Counted from the stretch's first letter, positions 9,733 through 18,576 are shown. The stretch is DNA of 64,000 nt from Ignavibacteria bacterium (GCA_013298775.1 JAAFIV010000020.1:25322-89321), one strand, 5' to 3'. The notes: a model not told the origin generated them from the letters alone. Made by a program: numbers and translations.

Positions 9733-9808
9733 TATGGCAAATACTTTCCTCATGTACTCAAGACACTTCGACAAACGATAGTTTTTCTTCTCAATAATTT
9801 CACTCCGA

Positions 9809-10693
9809 ATGATTACAAGCATGACCGGCTTCGGTAACGGCGAAGCAAGCAACAATGGCGTAAGCGTAAGCGTTGAAGTACGCAGTTTGAATAGTCGCTT
9901 TTTGGAAATTTTTTCCAATCTGCCCAAAAAATTTTACTTCAAAGAATTTGAAATGCGCGAACTCGTCAAAGGCAAGATGTCGCGTGGAAAATTGAACATT
10001 ACGGTTTCGGTGGAGTACGGTGCAAGTGTCGCCAATTCTGCCGTGAAAGCGAATCTGCAACTTGCCGAAGCGTATTACACCCAACTTCAGGAAATTCGCA
10101 AACAACTGAAATTGAAAGATGCCGTTACGATGGAACACGTGCTTGCAATGCCCGATATTTTCAAGAATACCGATGCCAACGACGACAGCAGCGAGCGCGA
10201 ATGGCAACTTATCGTAAAAGCAATGACCACCGCGCTTGACAAACTCAACAATATGCGCCTCCAAGAAGGACGCGAACTCAGCCGCGACCTTTTCAATCGC
10301 ATGAAAAACATTGAGAAAAATTGCGAGCGCGTTGAGCAAATGGCACAAGAACGCATCCCGCAAGAACGCCAGAAATTGCGCGAAAAAGTAGCCAAACTCT
10401 TTGAAAACGATGAAATTGACCCGCAACGCCTCGAAATGGAAATCGTCCTTTTGGCAGATAAATTGGACATTTCCGAAGAATGCGTAAGAATGCGTAGTCA
10501 CATCAAGTTTTTCCTCGAAGCTCTGAAAGATAAAGACCAAGCGGGTCGCAAAATCAACTTCCTCCTGCAAGAAATGAACCGCGAAGTAAATACGATGGGT
10601 TCAAAGGCGAATGATGCAACGATTTCGCAAATAGTAGTGGGCGTGAAGGAAGATTTGGAGCGCATCCGCGAGCAAGTGCAGAATGTGGAGTAA
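9809..10693 (+). CDS. yicC: YicC/YloC family endoribonuclease
   Basis: A 294-aa protein matching the YicC family in length and ends. The N-terminus MITSMTGFGNG and EVRSLNSRFLE are signature segments. The C-terminus has the DUF1732 part with EMNREVNTMGSKANDATI. Family members are oligomeric RNA endonucleases or RNase adaptors. Here it is a single gene, preceded by repeat A1a and followed by the MITE-like element. A 256-aa antisense ORF is a shadow of this gene. Confidence 0.95.
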   Translation: MITSMTGFGNGEASNNGVSVSVEVRSLNSRFLEIFSNLPKKFYFKEFEMRELVKGKMSRGKLNITVSVEYGASVANSAVKANLQLAEAYYTQLQEIRKQLKLKDAVTMEHVLAMPDIFKNTDANDDSSEREWQLIVKAMTTALDKLNNMRLQEGRELSRDLFNRMKNIEKNCERVEQMAQERIPQERQKLREKVAKLFENDEIDPQRLEMEIVLLADKLDISEECVRMRSHIKFFLEALKDKDQAGRKINFLLQEMNREVNTMGSKANDATISQIVVGVKEDLERIREQVQNVE

Positions 10694-10705
10694 GGCATTA
10701 CCAAG

Positions 10706-10847
10706 CTCACCTTACGCATAAGCCCCTCACCCAACCCTCTCCCAGAGGGAGAGGACTTCAGAGCTAGTCTCCACTAACCCTCGCCCTCTGGGAGAGGGTC
10801 TCGCGCAGCGAGGGGTGAGGGCGGCGCGAGGGTGTGCGTAAGGTGAG
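10706..10847. mobile_element. 142-bp MITE-like element with inverted ends and flanking duplication
   Basis: The ends are perfect 13-bp inverted repeats, CTCACCTTACGCA and TGCGTAAGGTGAG. Immediately outside, TTACCAAG occurs on both sides (10698-10705 and 10848-10855), as an 8-bp target-site duplication would. The interior is a second palindrome of the CCCTCTCCCAGAGGGAGAGG type. There is no coding capacity. A further GTTACCAAGAA at 18510 without the element is a caution about reading the flank as a true duplication. Confidence 0.75.
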
Positions 10848-10875
10848 TTACCAAGAATACTTCGATAATCATTTA

Positions 10876-10951
10876 GTGGCACAGACATTCTTGTCTGTGT
10901 TTGTCGCCTGAAACCCTCACCAACACTCACAGACAAGAATGTCTGTGCCAC
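10876..10951. repeat. nested palindrome family A1, copy 2
   Basis: Both 24-bp arms are identical to copy 1 (GTGGCACAGACATTCTTGTC... and inverse), with a 28-bp spacer of partly different sequence. Confidence 0.85.
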
Positions 10952-11093
10952 TATTGATACTTTATTGTATGCTCCGAGAGATGCGTTACAATCTTGCCGC
11001 GCATTCTCCGTCTTCACCACTAGCTTTAGCTTTGCGCTCGGCTTTGCTACTAGCTTTGCTTGAACACGATTGTTATTACTCGCAGCACCAACC

Positions 11094-11585
11094 ATGAGCA
11101 TTCACGCCACACAGCAGGAAATTGTCGAAGAATTTGCCGATTTCTTTGATTGGGAAGAAAAATATGCCCATATCATTGCGCTCGGGCGTGGTCTCGTGCC
11201 ATTTCCCGAAGAGCATCGCACGGAGGCGAACAAAGTGCGTGGTTGTCAGTCGCAAGTGTGGCTTCATGCGGAGTTCAAGGATGGTCTCGTCCACTTTTGG
11301 GGCGATTCCGATGCACTCATTGTCAAGGGCTTAGTCGCGCTGGCTTTGCGTGTGTATGCAGGGCGTAAAGCGGAGGAAATCACTGCCACCGCACCAGATT
11401 TTATCACGCAAATTGGCTTAGATACACACCTTTCGCCAACCCGTACCAATGGCTTTGCGGCAATGATTAAGCAAATCAAAATGTACGCCATTGGATTTGC
11501 GGTGCTTGAGCAACAATCAGCACAACAATCAGCACAACAATCAGCACAAAAATTAGAGCAAACCTTGGCAGAAAAAGCAGCATAA
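11094..11585 (+). CDS. sufE: SufE-like sulfur acceptor protein
   Basis: A 163-aa protein; the SufE core spans residues 5-140. The acceptor Cys is in NKVRGCQSQVW, and LGRGLVPFPEEHR is typical of the family. SufE takes persulfide from the SufS desulfurase and passes it to the SufBCD scaffold. The start at ATG 11094 is preferred over TTG 11070 because it begins the conserved helix. The C-terminal tail after residue 140 holds a 12-bp in-frame tandem repeat (QQSA repeated three times), absent from ordinary SufE. A DUF59 gene follows after 25 bp, consistent with an Fe-S operon. SufS and SufBCD are not in the window. Confidence 0.9.
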   Translation: MSIHATQQEIVEEFADFFDWEEKYAHIIALGRGLVPFPEEHRTEANKVRGCQSQVWLHAEFKDGLVHFWGDSDALIVKGLVALALRVYAGRKAEEITATAPDFITQIGLDTHLSPTRTNGFAAMIKQIKMYAIGFAVLEQQSAQQSAQQSAQKLEQTLAEKAA

Positions 11586-11610
11586 CATCTTTATCCCTCA
11601 TCAGTTCTGT

Positions 11611-11979
11611 ATGTTTCCCATTCCCACATTGCCCGAAACAAAACACGGTATGACGTTCCTCGACAATGGTACGCTCCCCAACATGGAAGAGCGCGTTATT
11701 GCTGCGATTAAGACGTGTTACGACCCTGAAATCCCTGTGGATATTTACGAACTTGGTTTGATGTACAAAGTCGAAGTAAAACCCGATAACTCCATTTTCG
11801 CTGAAATGACGCTCACCTCGCCAAACTGCCCTTCGGCAGGAACGCTTCCCGGCGAGGTAGAAGACCGTCTGCGCGACATTGACGGCGTTTCGAGCGCGAT
11901 GGTGGATGTTGTTTTCGAGCCGACGTGGGATAAAGCTATGATGTCGGAAGTCGCGCTTTTGGAACTGGGATTTATGTAA
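11611..11979 (+). CDS. SufT-like DUF59/MIP18 iron-sulfur assembly protein
   Basis: A 122-aa protein covering one DUF59 domain: TCYDPEIPVDIYELGLMYKV at residues 35-54, then MTLTSPNCPSAGTLP with the conserved Cys, and a C-terminal EPTWDKAMMSEVALLELG. Proteins of this family help mature Fe-S proteins, often next to suf genes, and this one lies 25 bp after sufE. An N-terminal extension of about 25 residues precedes the domain. A repeat of family A2 starts 12 bp after its stop. Confidence 0.9.
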   Translation: MFPIPTLPETKHGMTFLDNGTLPNMEERVIAAIKTCYDPEIPVDIYELGLMYKVEVKPDNSIFAEMTLTSPNCPSAGTLPGEVEDRLRDIDGVSSAMVDVVFEPTWDKAMMSEVALLELGFM

Positions 11980-11990
11980 GCAGAATGGGA

Positions 11991-12060
11991 TGAACAGACA
12001 AAAGTGTCTGTTCTACCGAAGCCAGTATTGATAGGTAGCACAGATACTCTTGTCTGCGCC
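11991..12060. repeat. dispersed palindrome family A2, copy 1
   Basis: GAACAGACA/TGTCTGTTC forms the left hairpin, followed by the core ACCGAAGCCAGTATTGATAG and the right arm CACAGATACTCTTGTCTG. The core is shared with copies near 31.75, 39.05 and 50.1 kb. Confidence 0.7.
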
Positions 12061-12097
12061 GCAAATTACAATTCTCTCTTCATCAATTTTTTCTTCA

Positions 12098-12376
12098 ATG
12101 TCTCGAACAGTTACTCTCAGCCTTTACGGAAAAAAATCCACTATTACCGTTGAGCCGGATGAAAACATTCTTGCCGCAGCGATTCGCCAAAATCTCGACC
12201 CGCCGTATGCGTGTCAAATCGGCTCGTGTTGCACGTGTCGGGCGAAAAAGCTCTCTGGCGACGTTGTAATGGACGACCGCGAAGCTCTCACCGACGACGA
12301 AATTGCCGATGGCTATATTTTGACGTGCCAAGCACATCCCACGACGGATGATGTCGTGATTGACTATGATGCGTAA
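12098..12376 (+). CDS. 2Fe-2S plant-type ferredoxin
   Basis: A 92-aa ferredoxin. Cluster ligands are in CQIGSCCTC (Cys-X4-Cys-X2-Cys) and the fourth Cys in ILTCQAHP. The acidic C-terminus ([11 protein letters not shown]) is typical of electron carriers. I start at [11 protein letters not shown], because the longer ORF runs back into repeat A2. Its place after sufE and the DUF59 gene suggests an Fe-S group, but its redox partner is unknown; it could also serve an oxygenase encoded elsewhere. Confidence 0.92.
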   Translation: MSRTVTLSLYGKKSTITVEPDENILAAAIRQNLDPPYACQIGSCCTCRAKKLSGDVVMDDREALTDDEIADGYILTCQAHPTTDDVVIDYDA

Positions 12377-12398
12377 ACCCGCATAAAACCTTGCTTCT

Positions 12399-13079
12399 AT
12401 GGCTGCAAAATCATCCAAATATAAACCGTTTCGCCAGTGGAATGCTGATGACGTTGAAGAAGTATTCCGCCTTCAGCAGGTGGAACATTTGCCGCAGTTG
12501 CAAGAATGGCTGAATGCGTCTGAAAGTATTACCCAAATTGAGCAAGAACGCTTAGAGCAATTACGAGAACGTTTGGCTGAAAATGTCAATACGTGGAATG
12601 AAGAAGAGCTAAAGCTGAAGTTTATTGCGCAGATTTTGGAACTGGTTGATTACGACGTAAGCGGATGTACAACCTTTGCAGACCGCACCATTACTACCAC
12701 CATCGAAGGTAAGGTATTGTCTGGTACGGTGGATGTATTGATTGCGCGAGGCAAACGTGTTCCCAAAGCACCGCTCTTGTGTATTCACGAATACAAAAAA
12801 GAGCGCGGCTCATCGGACGACCCGCTTGGGCAGGTTCTCGTGGCGATGCTTGTGGCGCAATCGGTCAATTCTCTGAAGAACGCAGAACATCAAGCGAGCA
12901 AGCAGCAAAAGCCTGTGTATGGCGCGTATGCTGTCGGACGATTATGGTTTTTGCTCGTTCTGCACGCAAGTAGCTATGCGGTGAGCGAGGCATTGAACGC
13001 TGCCGATAGCAAGGATATTCGCCAGCTTTACCGTGCATTGAAGCATTTTCGCACTCTTATTCCGTCCTTGCTTGCGTGA
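12399..13079 (+). CDS. PD-(D/E)XK nuclease-like protein of unknown role
   Basis: A 226-aa soluble protein. Residues 60-75 (ELKLKFIAQILELVDYD) resemble the N-terminal helix of restriction-enzyme-like folds. GTVDVLIARG supplies an Asp and LCIHEYKKE supplies an E-X-K pair about 25 residues on, which together fit a PD-(D/E)XK core. AYAVGRLWFLLVL follows, as in many uncharacterised Bacteroidota and cyanobacterial proteins. It begins 22 bp after the ferredoxin. Nuclease activity is an inference from the motif spacing; no partner restriction or defence gene is adjacent. Confidence 0.6.
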   Translation: MAAKSSKYKPFRQWNADDVEEVFRLQQVEHLPQLQEWLNASESITQIEQERLEQLRERLAENVNTWNEEELKLKFIAQILELVDYDVSGCTTFADRTITTTIEGKVLSGTVDVLIARGKRVPKAPLLCIHEYKKERGSSDDPLGQVLVAMLVAQSVNSLKNAEHQASKQQKPVYGAYAVGRLWFLLVLHASSYAVSEALNAADSKDIRQLYRALKHFRTLIPSLLA

Positions 13080-13112
13080 TTGTAATCAAACGCGACTACT
13101 TGGAATCATTGC

Positions 13113-13150
13113 CCCGTCCTACCGCTTCTTCGCGGTAGAACGGGTTTCCC
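13113..13150. repeat. dispersed hairpin family E, copy 2
   Basis: CCCGTCCTACCGCTTCTTCG followed by CGGTAGAACGGGTTTCCC is the inverted copy of 6917-6955. It lies between the nuclease-like gene and sodB, about 55 bp before the latter. Confidence 0.65.
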
Positions 13151-13204
13151 AAAACCCTACACCGCACCCAATTTTTCTCACTTTTCAACTGGAGAGCTAT
13201 TTCA

Positions 13205-13831
13205 ATGGCGTACGAATGGAAATTTAACCCGCGTCCGTACTCGGACGAAGAAGCAAAAAGCCTTTTGAAAGATGTATTGTCGCCGGAAACCACCGATTGG
13301 CACTACAACACGCATCACAAGGGCTATGTAACCTTTTTGAATAAAATCGAAGCTGGTTTGCCGAATGCCGACAAATCCGCCGCAAACGGCAACTGGTCAG
13401 ACTTTGGCGAATTAAAGCGTCGTCAAACGTGGAATCACGGCGGCACGGTGCTGCACGATGTCTATTGGGAAGTGTTGGGCGGCGACGGCGATACGTCGAA
13501 AGGTCCGGACGTTGTTGCAGCGATTGAAAAAGAATTTGGCTCAATGGACGCATGGAAAGCGGACTTCAAAGCAACGTGCGTAGCTGCAAAGCTCTCTGGC
13601 TGGGGCGTTCTCACGCTTGACCAGTTGTATAGCGGTCGCTTGCTGAACGTGCTTGTGGACGAACACCACTACGGCGCGATTTGGGGCGGTATTCCGCTTA
13701 TTTCGTGCGATATGTTTGAACACGCCTATTACCACAAAGACGGTCCAGCTCGCCCGAAATACATTGACAATTTCTTTGCGAGCCTCCACTGGGGACGCAT
13801 TAACGAGCGGTTCAAGAAATTTGCGAAGTAA
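13205..13831 (+). CDS. iron/manganese superoxide dismutase
   Basis: A 208-aa Fe/Mn SOD that converts superoxide to oxygen and peroxide. Candidate metal ligands are His in NTHHKGYV, His in VLHDVYW (four residues before Trp, as in the family), Asp in SCDMFEHAYY and the His of that same motif. The N-glycine-rich form WNHGGTVLHDVYW, instead of WNHTFYW, is like archaeal-type SODs. No signal peptide is present, so it should be cytoplasmic. Whether it uses Fe or Mn cannot be read safely. The symbol is left blank for that reason. Confidence 0.9.
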   Translation: MAYEWKFNPRPYSDEEAKSLLKDVLSPETTDWHYNTHHKGYVTFLNKIEAGLPNADKSAANGNWSDFGELKRRQTWNHGGTVLHDVYWEVLGGDGDTSKGPDVVAAIEKEFGSMDAWKADFKATCVAAKLSGWGVLTLDQLYSGRLLNVLVDEHHYGAIWGGIPLISCDMFEHAYYHKDGPARPKYIDNFFASLHWGRINERFKKFAK

Positions 13832-13863
13832 TACTATCTACTTGCAAAATATGTGAGCCTCAC

Positions 13864-14295
13864 GTGATTGATGTTGTGATGGATATGAATGTTTTAATTG
13901 CAGCACTGCGTTCACAACGTGGTGCTGCTTTTCGTTTTATATCTATGCTTGGGGAAAGCACCTCTTTCCAGCTCCATATTTCTGTTCCGTTGGTGCTTGA
14001 ATATGAGTCTATCGCAAAGCGTGAACGCTTGCGCTATCCAGAACGTATCGGCGTAAACAACAGGCAGATAGACGCTATTGTTAATTATATTTGCAGTATT
14101 GGTCAAGAGCATGAAATCTTCTATCTTTGGAGACCAATTTTGCCCGACGAAAAAGATGATTGCGTCCTTGAGCTTGCGGTTGCAGCTTCAGCGCGATACA
14201 TCATCACGTTCAACAAGCGAGATTTCAAGCCTGCCGAACGGTTTGGAATTTCACTTGTAACGCCACAAGAATTTTTTAAAATTGTTGGACAATAG
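13864..14295 (+). CDS. PIN-domain toxin
   Basis: A 143-aa PIN protein with a GTG start. MDMNVLIAALRSQRGAAF holds the first Asp region (normally D-TN; here M-D-MN), VLEYESI the Glu, and PDEKDDCVLELAVAASARY then ITFNKRDF the later acidic ligands. It is followed after 2 bp by a small antitoxin-like gene, so the toxin comes first, the reverse of the 6.1 kb module. A role as RNA-cutting toxin is inferred from the family. Confidence 0.82.
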   Translation: MIDVVMDMNVLIAALRSQRGAAFRFISMLGESTSFQLHISVPLVLEYESIAKRERLRYPERIGVNNRQIDAIVNYICSIGQEHEIFYLWRPILPDEKDDCVLELAVAASARYIITFNKRDFKPAERFGISLVTPQEFFKIVGQ

Positions 14296-14297
14296 CT

Positions 14298-14543
14298 ATG
14301 GATAACGGACAATACCTCCACCTAGAACTATCTGCTCCTCTCTTATCGGAGCTTCAAATTATTGCTCAACAAGAGCATAGCACGGTCGAACAGCTTGTTC
14401 TGACGGCAATACGCGAAAAAATTTCCGTCTTGACACACGACAACTACATTCGTACTCGCGCAAAACGTAGCAATCGTGCGGCATTTGAAGAAGCATTGGC
14501 AAATGTTTCTACGCAAGAGCCAGAAGAATGGGATAGAATCTAA
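14298..14543 (+). CDS. antitoxin-like protein of the second PIN module
   Basis: An 81-aa protein with a ribbon-helix-helix-like N-terminus: LHLELSAPLLSELQIIAQQE gives a beta strand and helix, then TVEQLVLTAIREKI the second helix. The C-terminal part (AAFEEALANVSTQEPEEWD) looks like a toxin-binding tail. It lies directly after the PIN gene. DNA binding and autoregulation are inferred from the fold guess. Confidence 0.65.
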   Translation: MDNGQYLHLELSAPLLSELQIIAQQEHSTVEQLVLTAIREKISVLTHDNYIRTRAKRSNRAAFEEALANVSTQEPEEWDRI

Positions 14544-14564
14544 AAAATCGCTCCAAAAACACAC

Positions 14565-14598
14565 AACGCCTGGTAGAATCACGGTTCTACTAGGCGTT
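14565..14598 (+). terminator. terminator-like hairpin, family D copy 1
   Basis: A 14-bp stem AACGCCTGGTAGAA with TTCTACTAGGCGTT, loop TCACGG, one G-U pair on the plus strand, followed by GGTGTTTCTT. It lies 22 bp after the antitoxin stop. A twin occurs at 18531-18564. The rest of 14544-14925 shows no supported gene. Confidence 0.65.
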
Positions 14599-14925
14599 GG
14601 TGTTTCTTCTCAGAAAATCCTTTTGAAAATACCTAAAGACAAGACTATGCTTTGCATTGAAGCCTGTTTTTTGATTTTTGCGCTTTGGAGGCTTATCGTC
14701 TGCAAGCAAGATATAATCTTGCATTTAAGCGATTTTATCTTCAGGGTCGGTCAAAGAAATGTTTTTACTCAAGAAGGATGAACCGCCTTGTAGCGGAAGG
14801 AGAGGCGGTAAACCAAGATAGAATGAAATTCCGTGAAAACTTCGCTTGGGAAGCATATATTGGGGAAAATAGACCAATTTTCCTTGCAATGGCAAGTACG
14901 AGAATCATTTTACCGTCGAGTATTT

Positions 14926-16956
14926 ATGCAATTTTCACTCTCACAACGCTTTTTCCTTTGGGCATTTGCTCTATCGCTTATTGCGGTGACGACGGTGTCG
15001 CTGTGGTACGACCGCAAAGCCGAAGCAGCTATCGTACAACGCACGTTTGACCAGCTTGCATCGGTGCGGGCATTGAAAAAAAGTAAGGTAAAGGATTACC
15101 TTCATTCTGTGCGCACCATGCTTTCTGTGGTAGCGGCACATCCAGCAACTATTCTTACAGCAGCACGAGAAATGCAGACGAAATACGGCATTCAGGATGT
15201 GTATGTGGTCGCGCCGACGGGAGAGATCCTTTCTACTTTTCAGAATTCTTCCTCTGGCACTAATTCTTTGCCAGCACGTGTTTCTGCGACATTCCAAGCA
15301 ATACAGAGACAAACTACGCTGGCGCAGCAACAAAAAATATATTTCACAGATATTGTACGAGAACAAGGAACGCAGGATATATGCGCTTTTGGAATAGTAC
15401 GGATAGATTCACTTGCTGCTGCAAGCGTCGCAGACGATGCAGGGCAAACCGTCGCGAAGGCTGATATTCCCTTGCGTGAGGGTAATTTTATCTTCGCCAA
15501 AATATCGGCGCATACCATCAATCAAATCATGTTCGATAATGATGGTTTTGGTGCGACGGGGGAAAGTTATTTGGTGGGCGAGGACAGCCTCATGCGCACA
15601 GAGTCACGCTTTTTTGCCGAGGCATCAACGCTCCAGCGTCCTGTTCGTACCGAGCCGCTTCGCCGTGCTTTTGCAAATGAAACAGGATTTGCCGTTGCAC
15701 TAGACTATCGTAATGTCGAGGTTTTAAGCGCGTTCACAGTGATTTCTGTCGAGCAAGCGCGGTGGGCATTGCTTGTGGAACTAGATGTTGCCGAGATTAC
15801 CAGCCCAATCAATGAAACACGACGCGAAATTGCGTTTCTGGGCTTGAGCATAACGATTGTTCTTGCGGCTCTCAGTTGGTATGGTGCGCGGCGGTTCTCA
15901 CGCCCAATTGTGCAGTTACAGGGGCAATTATCCGCTCTGGCGCAGGAAGGGCATTTACCCGAACAACCGCTTGTCATGCGGCGTTCCGATGAAATTGGCG
16001 CAATGGTTCAAGAATTGAATAGGATGATTTCTTCCCTGCGACAAGCAAGCTATTTTGCGAAGGATATTGGTGCGGGCAGATTTGATACCGTCTTCACACC
16101 ACGCAGCCCTCACGATGTCTTGGTCATTGCACTCAATGATATGAAAAGAGAATTTCAGAAACTTCTCGCTGAACGCCAAACACAAGCCTTGCAGCGCACA
16201 CGAGCTTTGGTCGAAGGCGAAGAACGAGAACGCTTGCGCATTTCGCGGGATGTTCACGATGGTGTGGGGCAGATTTTGAGTGCCTTGCGCTTCAATTTGA
16301 AGCGCATCCCCGACGAGCAAATACGCAGCGAAGCGATTGATTTAGCTGATGATGCAATTTCGGAAGTACGCGCAATTTCCCACAATCTCATGCCTGCTGT
16401 CCTTGTGGATTTTGGTATTGTGGCAGCATTAGAACAGCTCTGTAGAAAAATTTCCGAGCGAACCCACGTGCGCATAGAGCGAGATATTCTCACGCTTGCA
16501 GAGCTACCAGAACGCTTGGAATCAGCAAAAGAAATCGCACTGTATCGTATTGCGCAGGAAGCTCTCAATAACGCTTTGCGCTATGCCGATGCCACAATGA
16601 TACGGCTCGTTTTTCGTCTGAAATTGAGGGAGTCGCATAATGAAGATTTCCATGAAGATTTCCATGAAGATTCTCAGAAAAATTCTCAGGAAGATTCTCA
16701 GAAAGATTCCCACAATGAAGCTACCAAGCATGAGGAACACTCTCCACAAAGCGTAGTATTGCTGCGCGTTCAGGACAACGGAAAGGGATTTGATATTGCA
16801 CAAACCGTTGATGGAAATGGAATAGTGAATATGCGTGAACGCGCCGCACTCTTTGGTGCAACATTGCGACTTCGCTCTGCAATCGGCACAGGAACATGTA
16901 TTGAGTTGGAAATGCCGATTGCACTGAGCAAGGATACAATGCACGATGTGATGTGA
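14926..16956 (+). CDS. membrane sensor histidine kinase, NarX/UhpB type (HisKA_3)
   Basis: A 676-aa kinase from the Met before the first membrane helix (FFLWAFALSLIAVTTVSLWY). A periplasmic Cache-like sensor follows, then a second helix (LGLSITIVLAALSWYGARRF), HAMP, and a HisKA_3 dimerisation domain with phospho-acceptor His444 in SRDVHDGVGQ. The ATPase domain has EALNNALRYA, DNGKGFDI and GNGIVNMRERA. Between its first two boxes is a hydrophilic insert with tandem HEDF and SQKDS units. An upstream GTG (14833) is possible but adds a non-hydrophobic leader. It pairs with the response regulator 33 bp downstream. Confidence 0.9.
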   Translation: MQFSLSQRFFLWAFALSLIAVTTVSLWYDRKAEAAIVQRTFDQLASVRALKKSKVKDYLHSVRTMLSVVAAHPATILTAAREMQTKYGIQDVYVVAPTGEILSTFQNSSSGTNSLPARVSATFQAIQRQTTLAQQQKIYFTDIVREQGTQDICAFGIVRIDSLAAASVADDAGQTVAKADIPLREGNFIFAKISAHTINQIMFDNDGFGATGESYLVGEDSLMRTESRFFAEASTLQRPVRTEPLRRAFANETGFAVALDYRNVEVLSAFTVISVEQARWALLVELDVAEITSPINETRREIAFLGLSITIVLAALSWYGARRFSRPIVQLQGQLSALAQEGHLPEQPLVMRRSDEIGAMVQELNRMISSLRQASYFAKDIGAGRFDTVFTPRSPHDVLVIALNDMKREFQKLLAERQTQALQRTRALVEGEERERLRISRDVHDGVGQILSALRFNLKRIPDEQIRSEAIDLADDAISEVRAISHNLMPAVLVDFGIVAALEQLCRKISERTHVRIERDILTLAELPERLESAKEIALYRIAQEALNNALRYADATMIRLVFRLKLRESHNEDFHEDFHEDSQKNSQEDSQKDSHNEATKHEEHSPQSVVLLRVQDNGKGFDIAQTVDGNGIVNMRERAALFGATLRLRSAIGTGTCIELEMPIALSKDTMHDVM

Positions 16957-16989
16957 GAGTTATTTTTCACAAAAAAGCCCGTAAGCCGT

Positions 16990-17694
16990 ATGAATACTAT
17001 TGCTGAGAATATCACAATCATTCTTGCCGATGACCATCGTCTTGTGCGTGAAGGTATTCGCTCGCTTCTTAGTCGTCATGGGGATATGCGTGTGATTGCC
17101 GATGTTGCCAGCACTGACGCGCTCTTGAGCCACCTCGAAATGCTTTCCTTGCGTGGAGAATTGCCTACTCTTGTCCTTCTTGATATTTCGATGCCGCACC
17201 CTGAAAGTCTCATCAAAAACGGTTTTGAGGCAGCTTCGTTCATTAAAGAACATTTTCCTTCTGTTCAAATTCTTTTTCTGTCCATGCACGAAGAAGCCGA
17301 ATACATCATTGCGGCAATGAAAACAGGTGCGCTAGGATATGTTCTCAAAAATGCGGAGCAGGACGAGCTTGTACAAGCAATTCAGACGGTGGCAAGCGGC
17401 AAACGCTTTCTTGGTAATTCTCTTGCTGATAAGGTTTTCAGTAGTTTCGCACCTTCCCAAAGTGAACACACTGCACAGACCATGAGTGGCAACATCCCCA
17501 TACTGACGCAGCGTGAAAGCCAGATTGTACGTCTTGTTGCGCAGGGACTTTCTACAAAACTTATTGCGGAAGAACTTATCATTAGCCCGCGCACAGTTGA
17601 GACGCATCGCACGAATATTATGCAGAAACTGAAGGCATCAAATACGGCAGAACTGGTACGTATCGCTCTCCAATACGGTCTTGTGAAGGGGTAA
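16990..17694 (+). CDS. LuxR/NarL-family response regulator
   Basis: A 234-aa regulator. The receiver has ILADDHRLVREG, phospho-acceptor Asp65 in LLDISMP, and the conserved Lys in LGYVLKNAEQ. The C-terminal LuxR helix-turn-helix is LTQRESQIVRLVAQGLSTK then SPRTVETHRTNIMQKL. It should be phosphorylated by the kinase just upstream and act as a transcription factor; target genes are unknown. Its TAA stop lies within the left arm of a palindromic element. Confidence 0.95.
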   Translation: MNTIAENITIILADDHRLVREGIRSLLSRHGDMRVIADVASTDALLSHLEMLSLRGELPTLVLLDISMPHPESLIKNGFEAASFIKEHFPSVQILFLSMHEEAEYIIAAMKTGALGYVLKNAEQDELVQAIQTVASGKRFLGNSLADKVFSSFAPSQSEHTAQTMSGNIPILTQRESQIVRLVAQGLSTKLIAEELIISPRTVETHRTNIMQKLKASNTAELVRIALQYGLVKG

Positions 17695-17796
17695 TACCGT
17701 TTCGATTGTAAAATGAATAGTTTCAATTCTCCGAAACAAGGCAGCATGCTGCCTTGCTAAAATCAAAGTATTCAAAATACAGTAAAAACGGTATAA
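17692..17796. repeat. palindromic element with family F core, copy 1
   Basis: Outer imperfect inverted arms TAATACCGTTTCGATTGTA and TACAGTAAAAACGGTATAA enclose the perfect 20-bp palindrome CAAGGCAGCATGCTGCCTTG (17737-17756). The same core occurs at 50436-50455. The left arm begins with the TAA stop of the response regulator gene. Confidence 0.7.
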
Positions 17797-17947
17797 CAAT
17801 GTGCAGACGAACTCGAGCCTATTTTGACAAGCTCTTTTTATACAACTTTTTATACCAAACGTACCTCACCTATCCGTACAAATACGGAGACGGCTTCTCA
17901 GTAAAAAATACGGATTTCCCTTGATTGTGTGCGCCCGCATAAATCCT

Positions 17948-17955
17948 TAGTTTTG
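17948..17955 (+). promoter_or_regulatory. Bacteroidota-type promoter, -7 box
   Basis: TAGTTTTG fits TAnnTTTG, with TTG 20 nt upstream as -33 element. It lies about 70 bp before the secreted 149-aa protein gene, supporting the later ATG (18026). Confidence 0.5.
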
Positions 17956-18025
17956 CTTCAGAAAACAGAATGATTTTTTATTGAAGATTTCTCTTCACAT
18001 TCACCAACATTTTCGGAGTACAACT

Positions 18026-18475
18026 ATGAAAACGTTCTCGCTCTTCCGCACCCTTGCTGCTCTTGCAAGCCTAGCAATGACCAGCAATGCAGCTTTTGCA
18101 CAAGAAGAAACACCCACTGCGCCAGCACACAAGCACACAAGCATCCGCCAGACGACTATCGCGCAAAACTCTTTTTCTGCTCTGGAGAAAATTTACGCAT
18201 TGGAAACGGAGCCGCATTCTCAGAACAAAGCACCGTACTTCACAATATCAGCAGATAAATTGCAGAAAATCGCGCCAGAATTTGTGAAAACGCGGACAGA
18301 AACGACACCAAGCCCGCATGTACGAATGCCACATTTGGTTCAGCAGAAAACGGTCTATACGGTTGATTATGCAGCAATGATGCCGCTTTTCCTGAAAGCA
18401 CTGCAGGAACAGCAGACAGAAATTGAGCGTTTGCGCAATGAAGTTGTGCTTTTACAAGCCCGTGACCCAAAGTAG
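18026..18475 (+). CDS. secreted protein with C-terminal coiled-coil segment
   Basis: A 149-aa protein; the chosen ATG starts a clear signal peptide (MKTFSLFRTLAALASLAM, cleavage after NAAFA). The mature part is polar and ends in YAAMMPLFLKALQEQQTEIERLRNEVVLL, a short amphipathic coiled coil. Such C-termini are seen in Bacteroidota tail-fibre-like and intramolecular-chaperone-like proteins, but the remainder matches nothing I know. It converges with the PEP carboxykinase gene; two oriented hairpins lie between them. Confidence 0.6.
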   Translation: MKTFSLFRTLAALASLAMTSNAAFAQEETPTAPAHKHTSIRQTTIAQNSFSALEKIYALETEPHSQNKAPYFTISADKLQKIAPEFVKTRTETTPSPHVRMPHLVQQKTVYTVDYAAMMPLFLKALQEQQTEIERLRNEVVLLQARDPK

Positions 18476-18530
18476 GGATGTGAGGCGTTATACCTTGCCT
18501 TAAAGTCAGTTACCAAGAACAAAAACGTCC

Positions 18531-18564
18531 AACGCCTGTTAGAATCACGGTTCTAACAGGCGTT
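18531..18564 (+). terminator. terminator-like hairpin, family D copy 2
   Basis: A perfect 14-bp stem AACGCCTGTTAGAA/TTCTAACAGGCGTT with loop TCACGG, followed by GGTGTTTG. It lies 55 bp downstream of the 149-aa gene. Confidence 0.7.
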
Positions 18565-18576
18565 GGTGTTTGTAGT

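Noticed and set aside
9800-10570. 256-aa antisense ORF
   Set aside because: Exactly opposite yicC; composition (Phe/His-rich) is that of a complement shadow.
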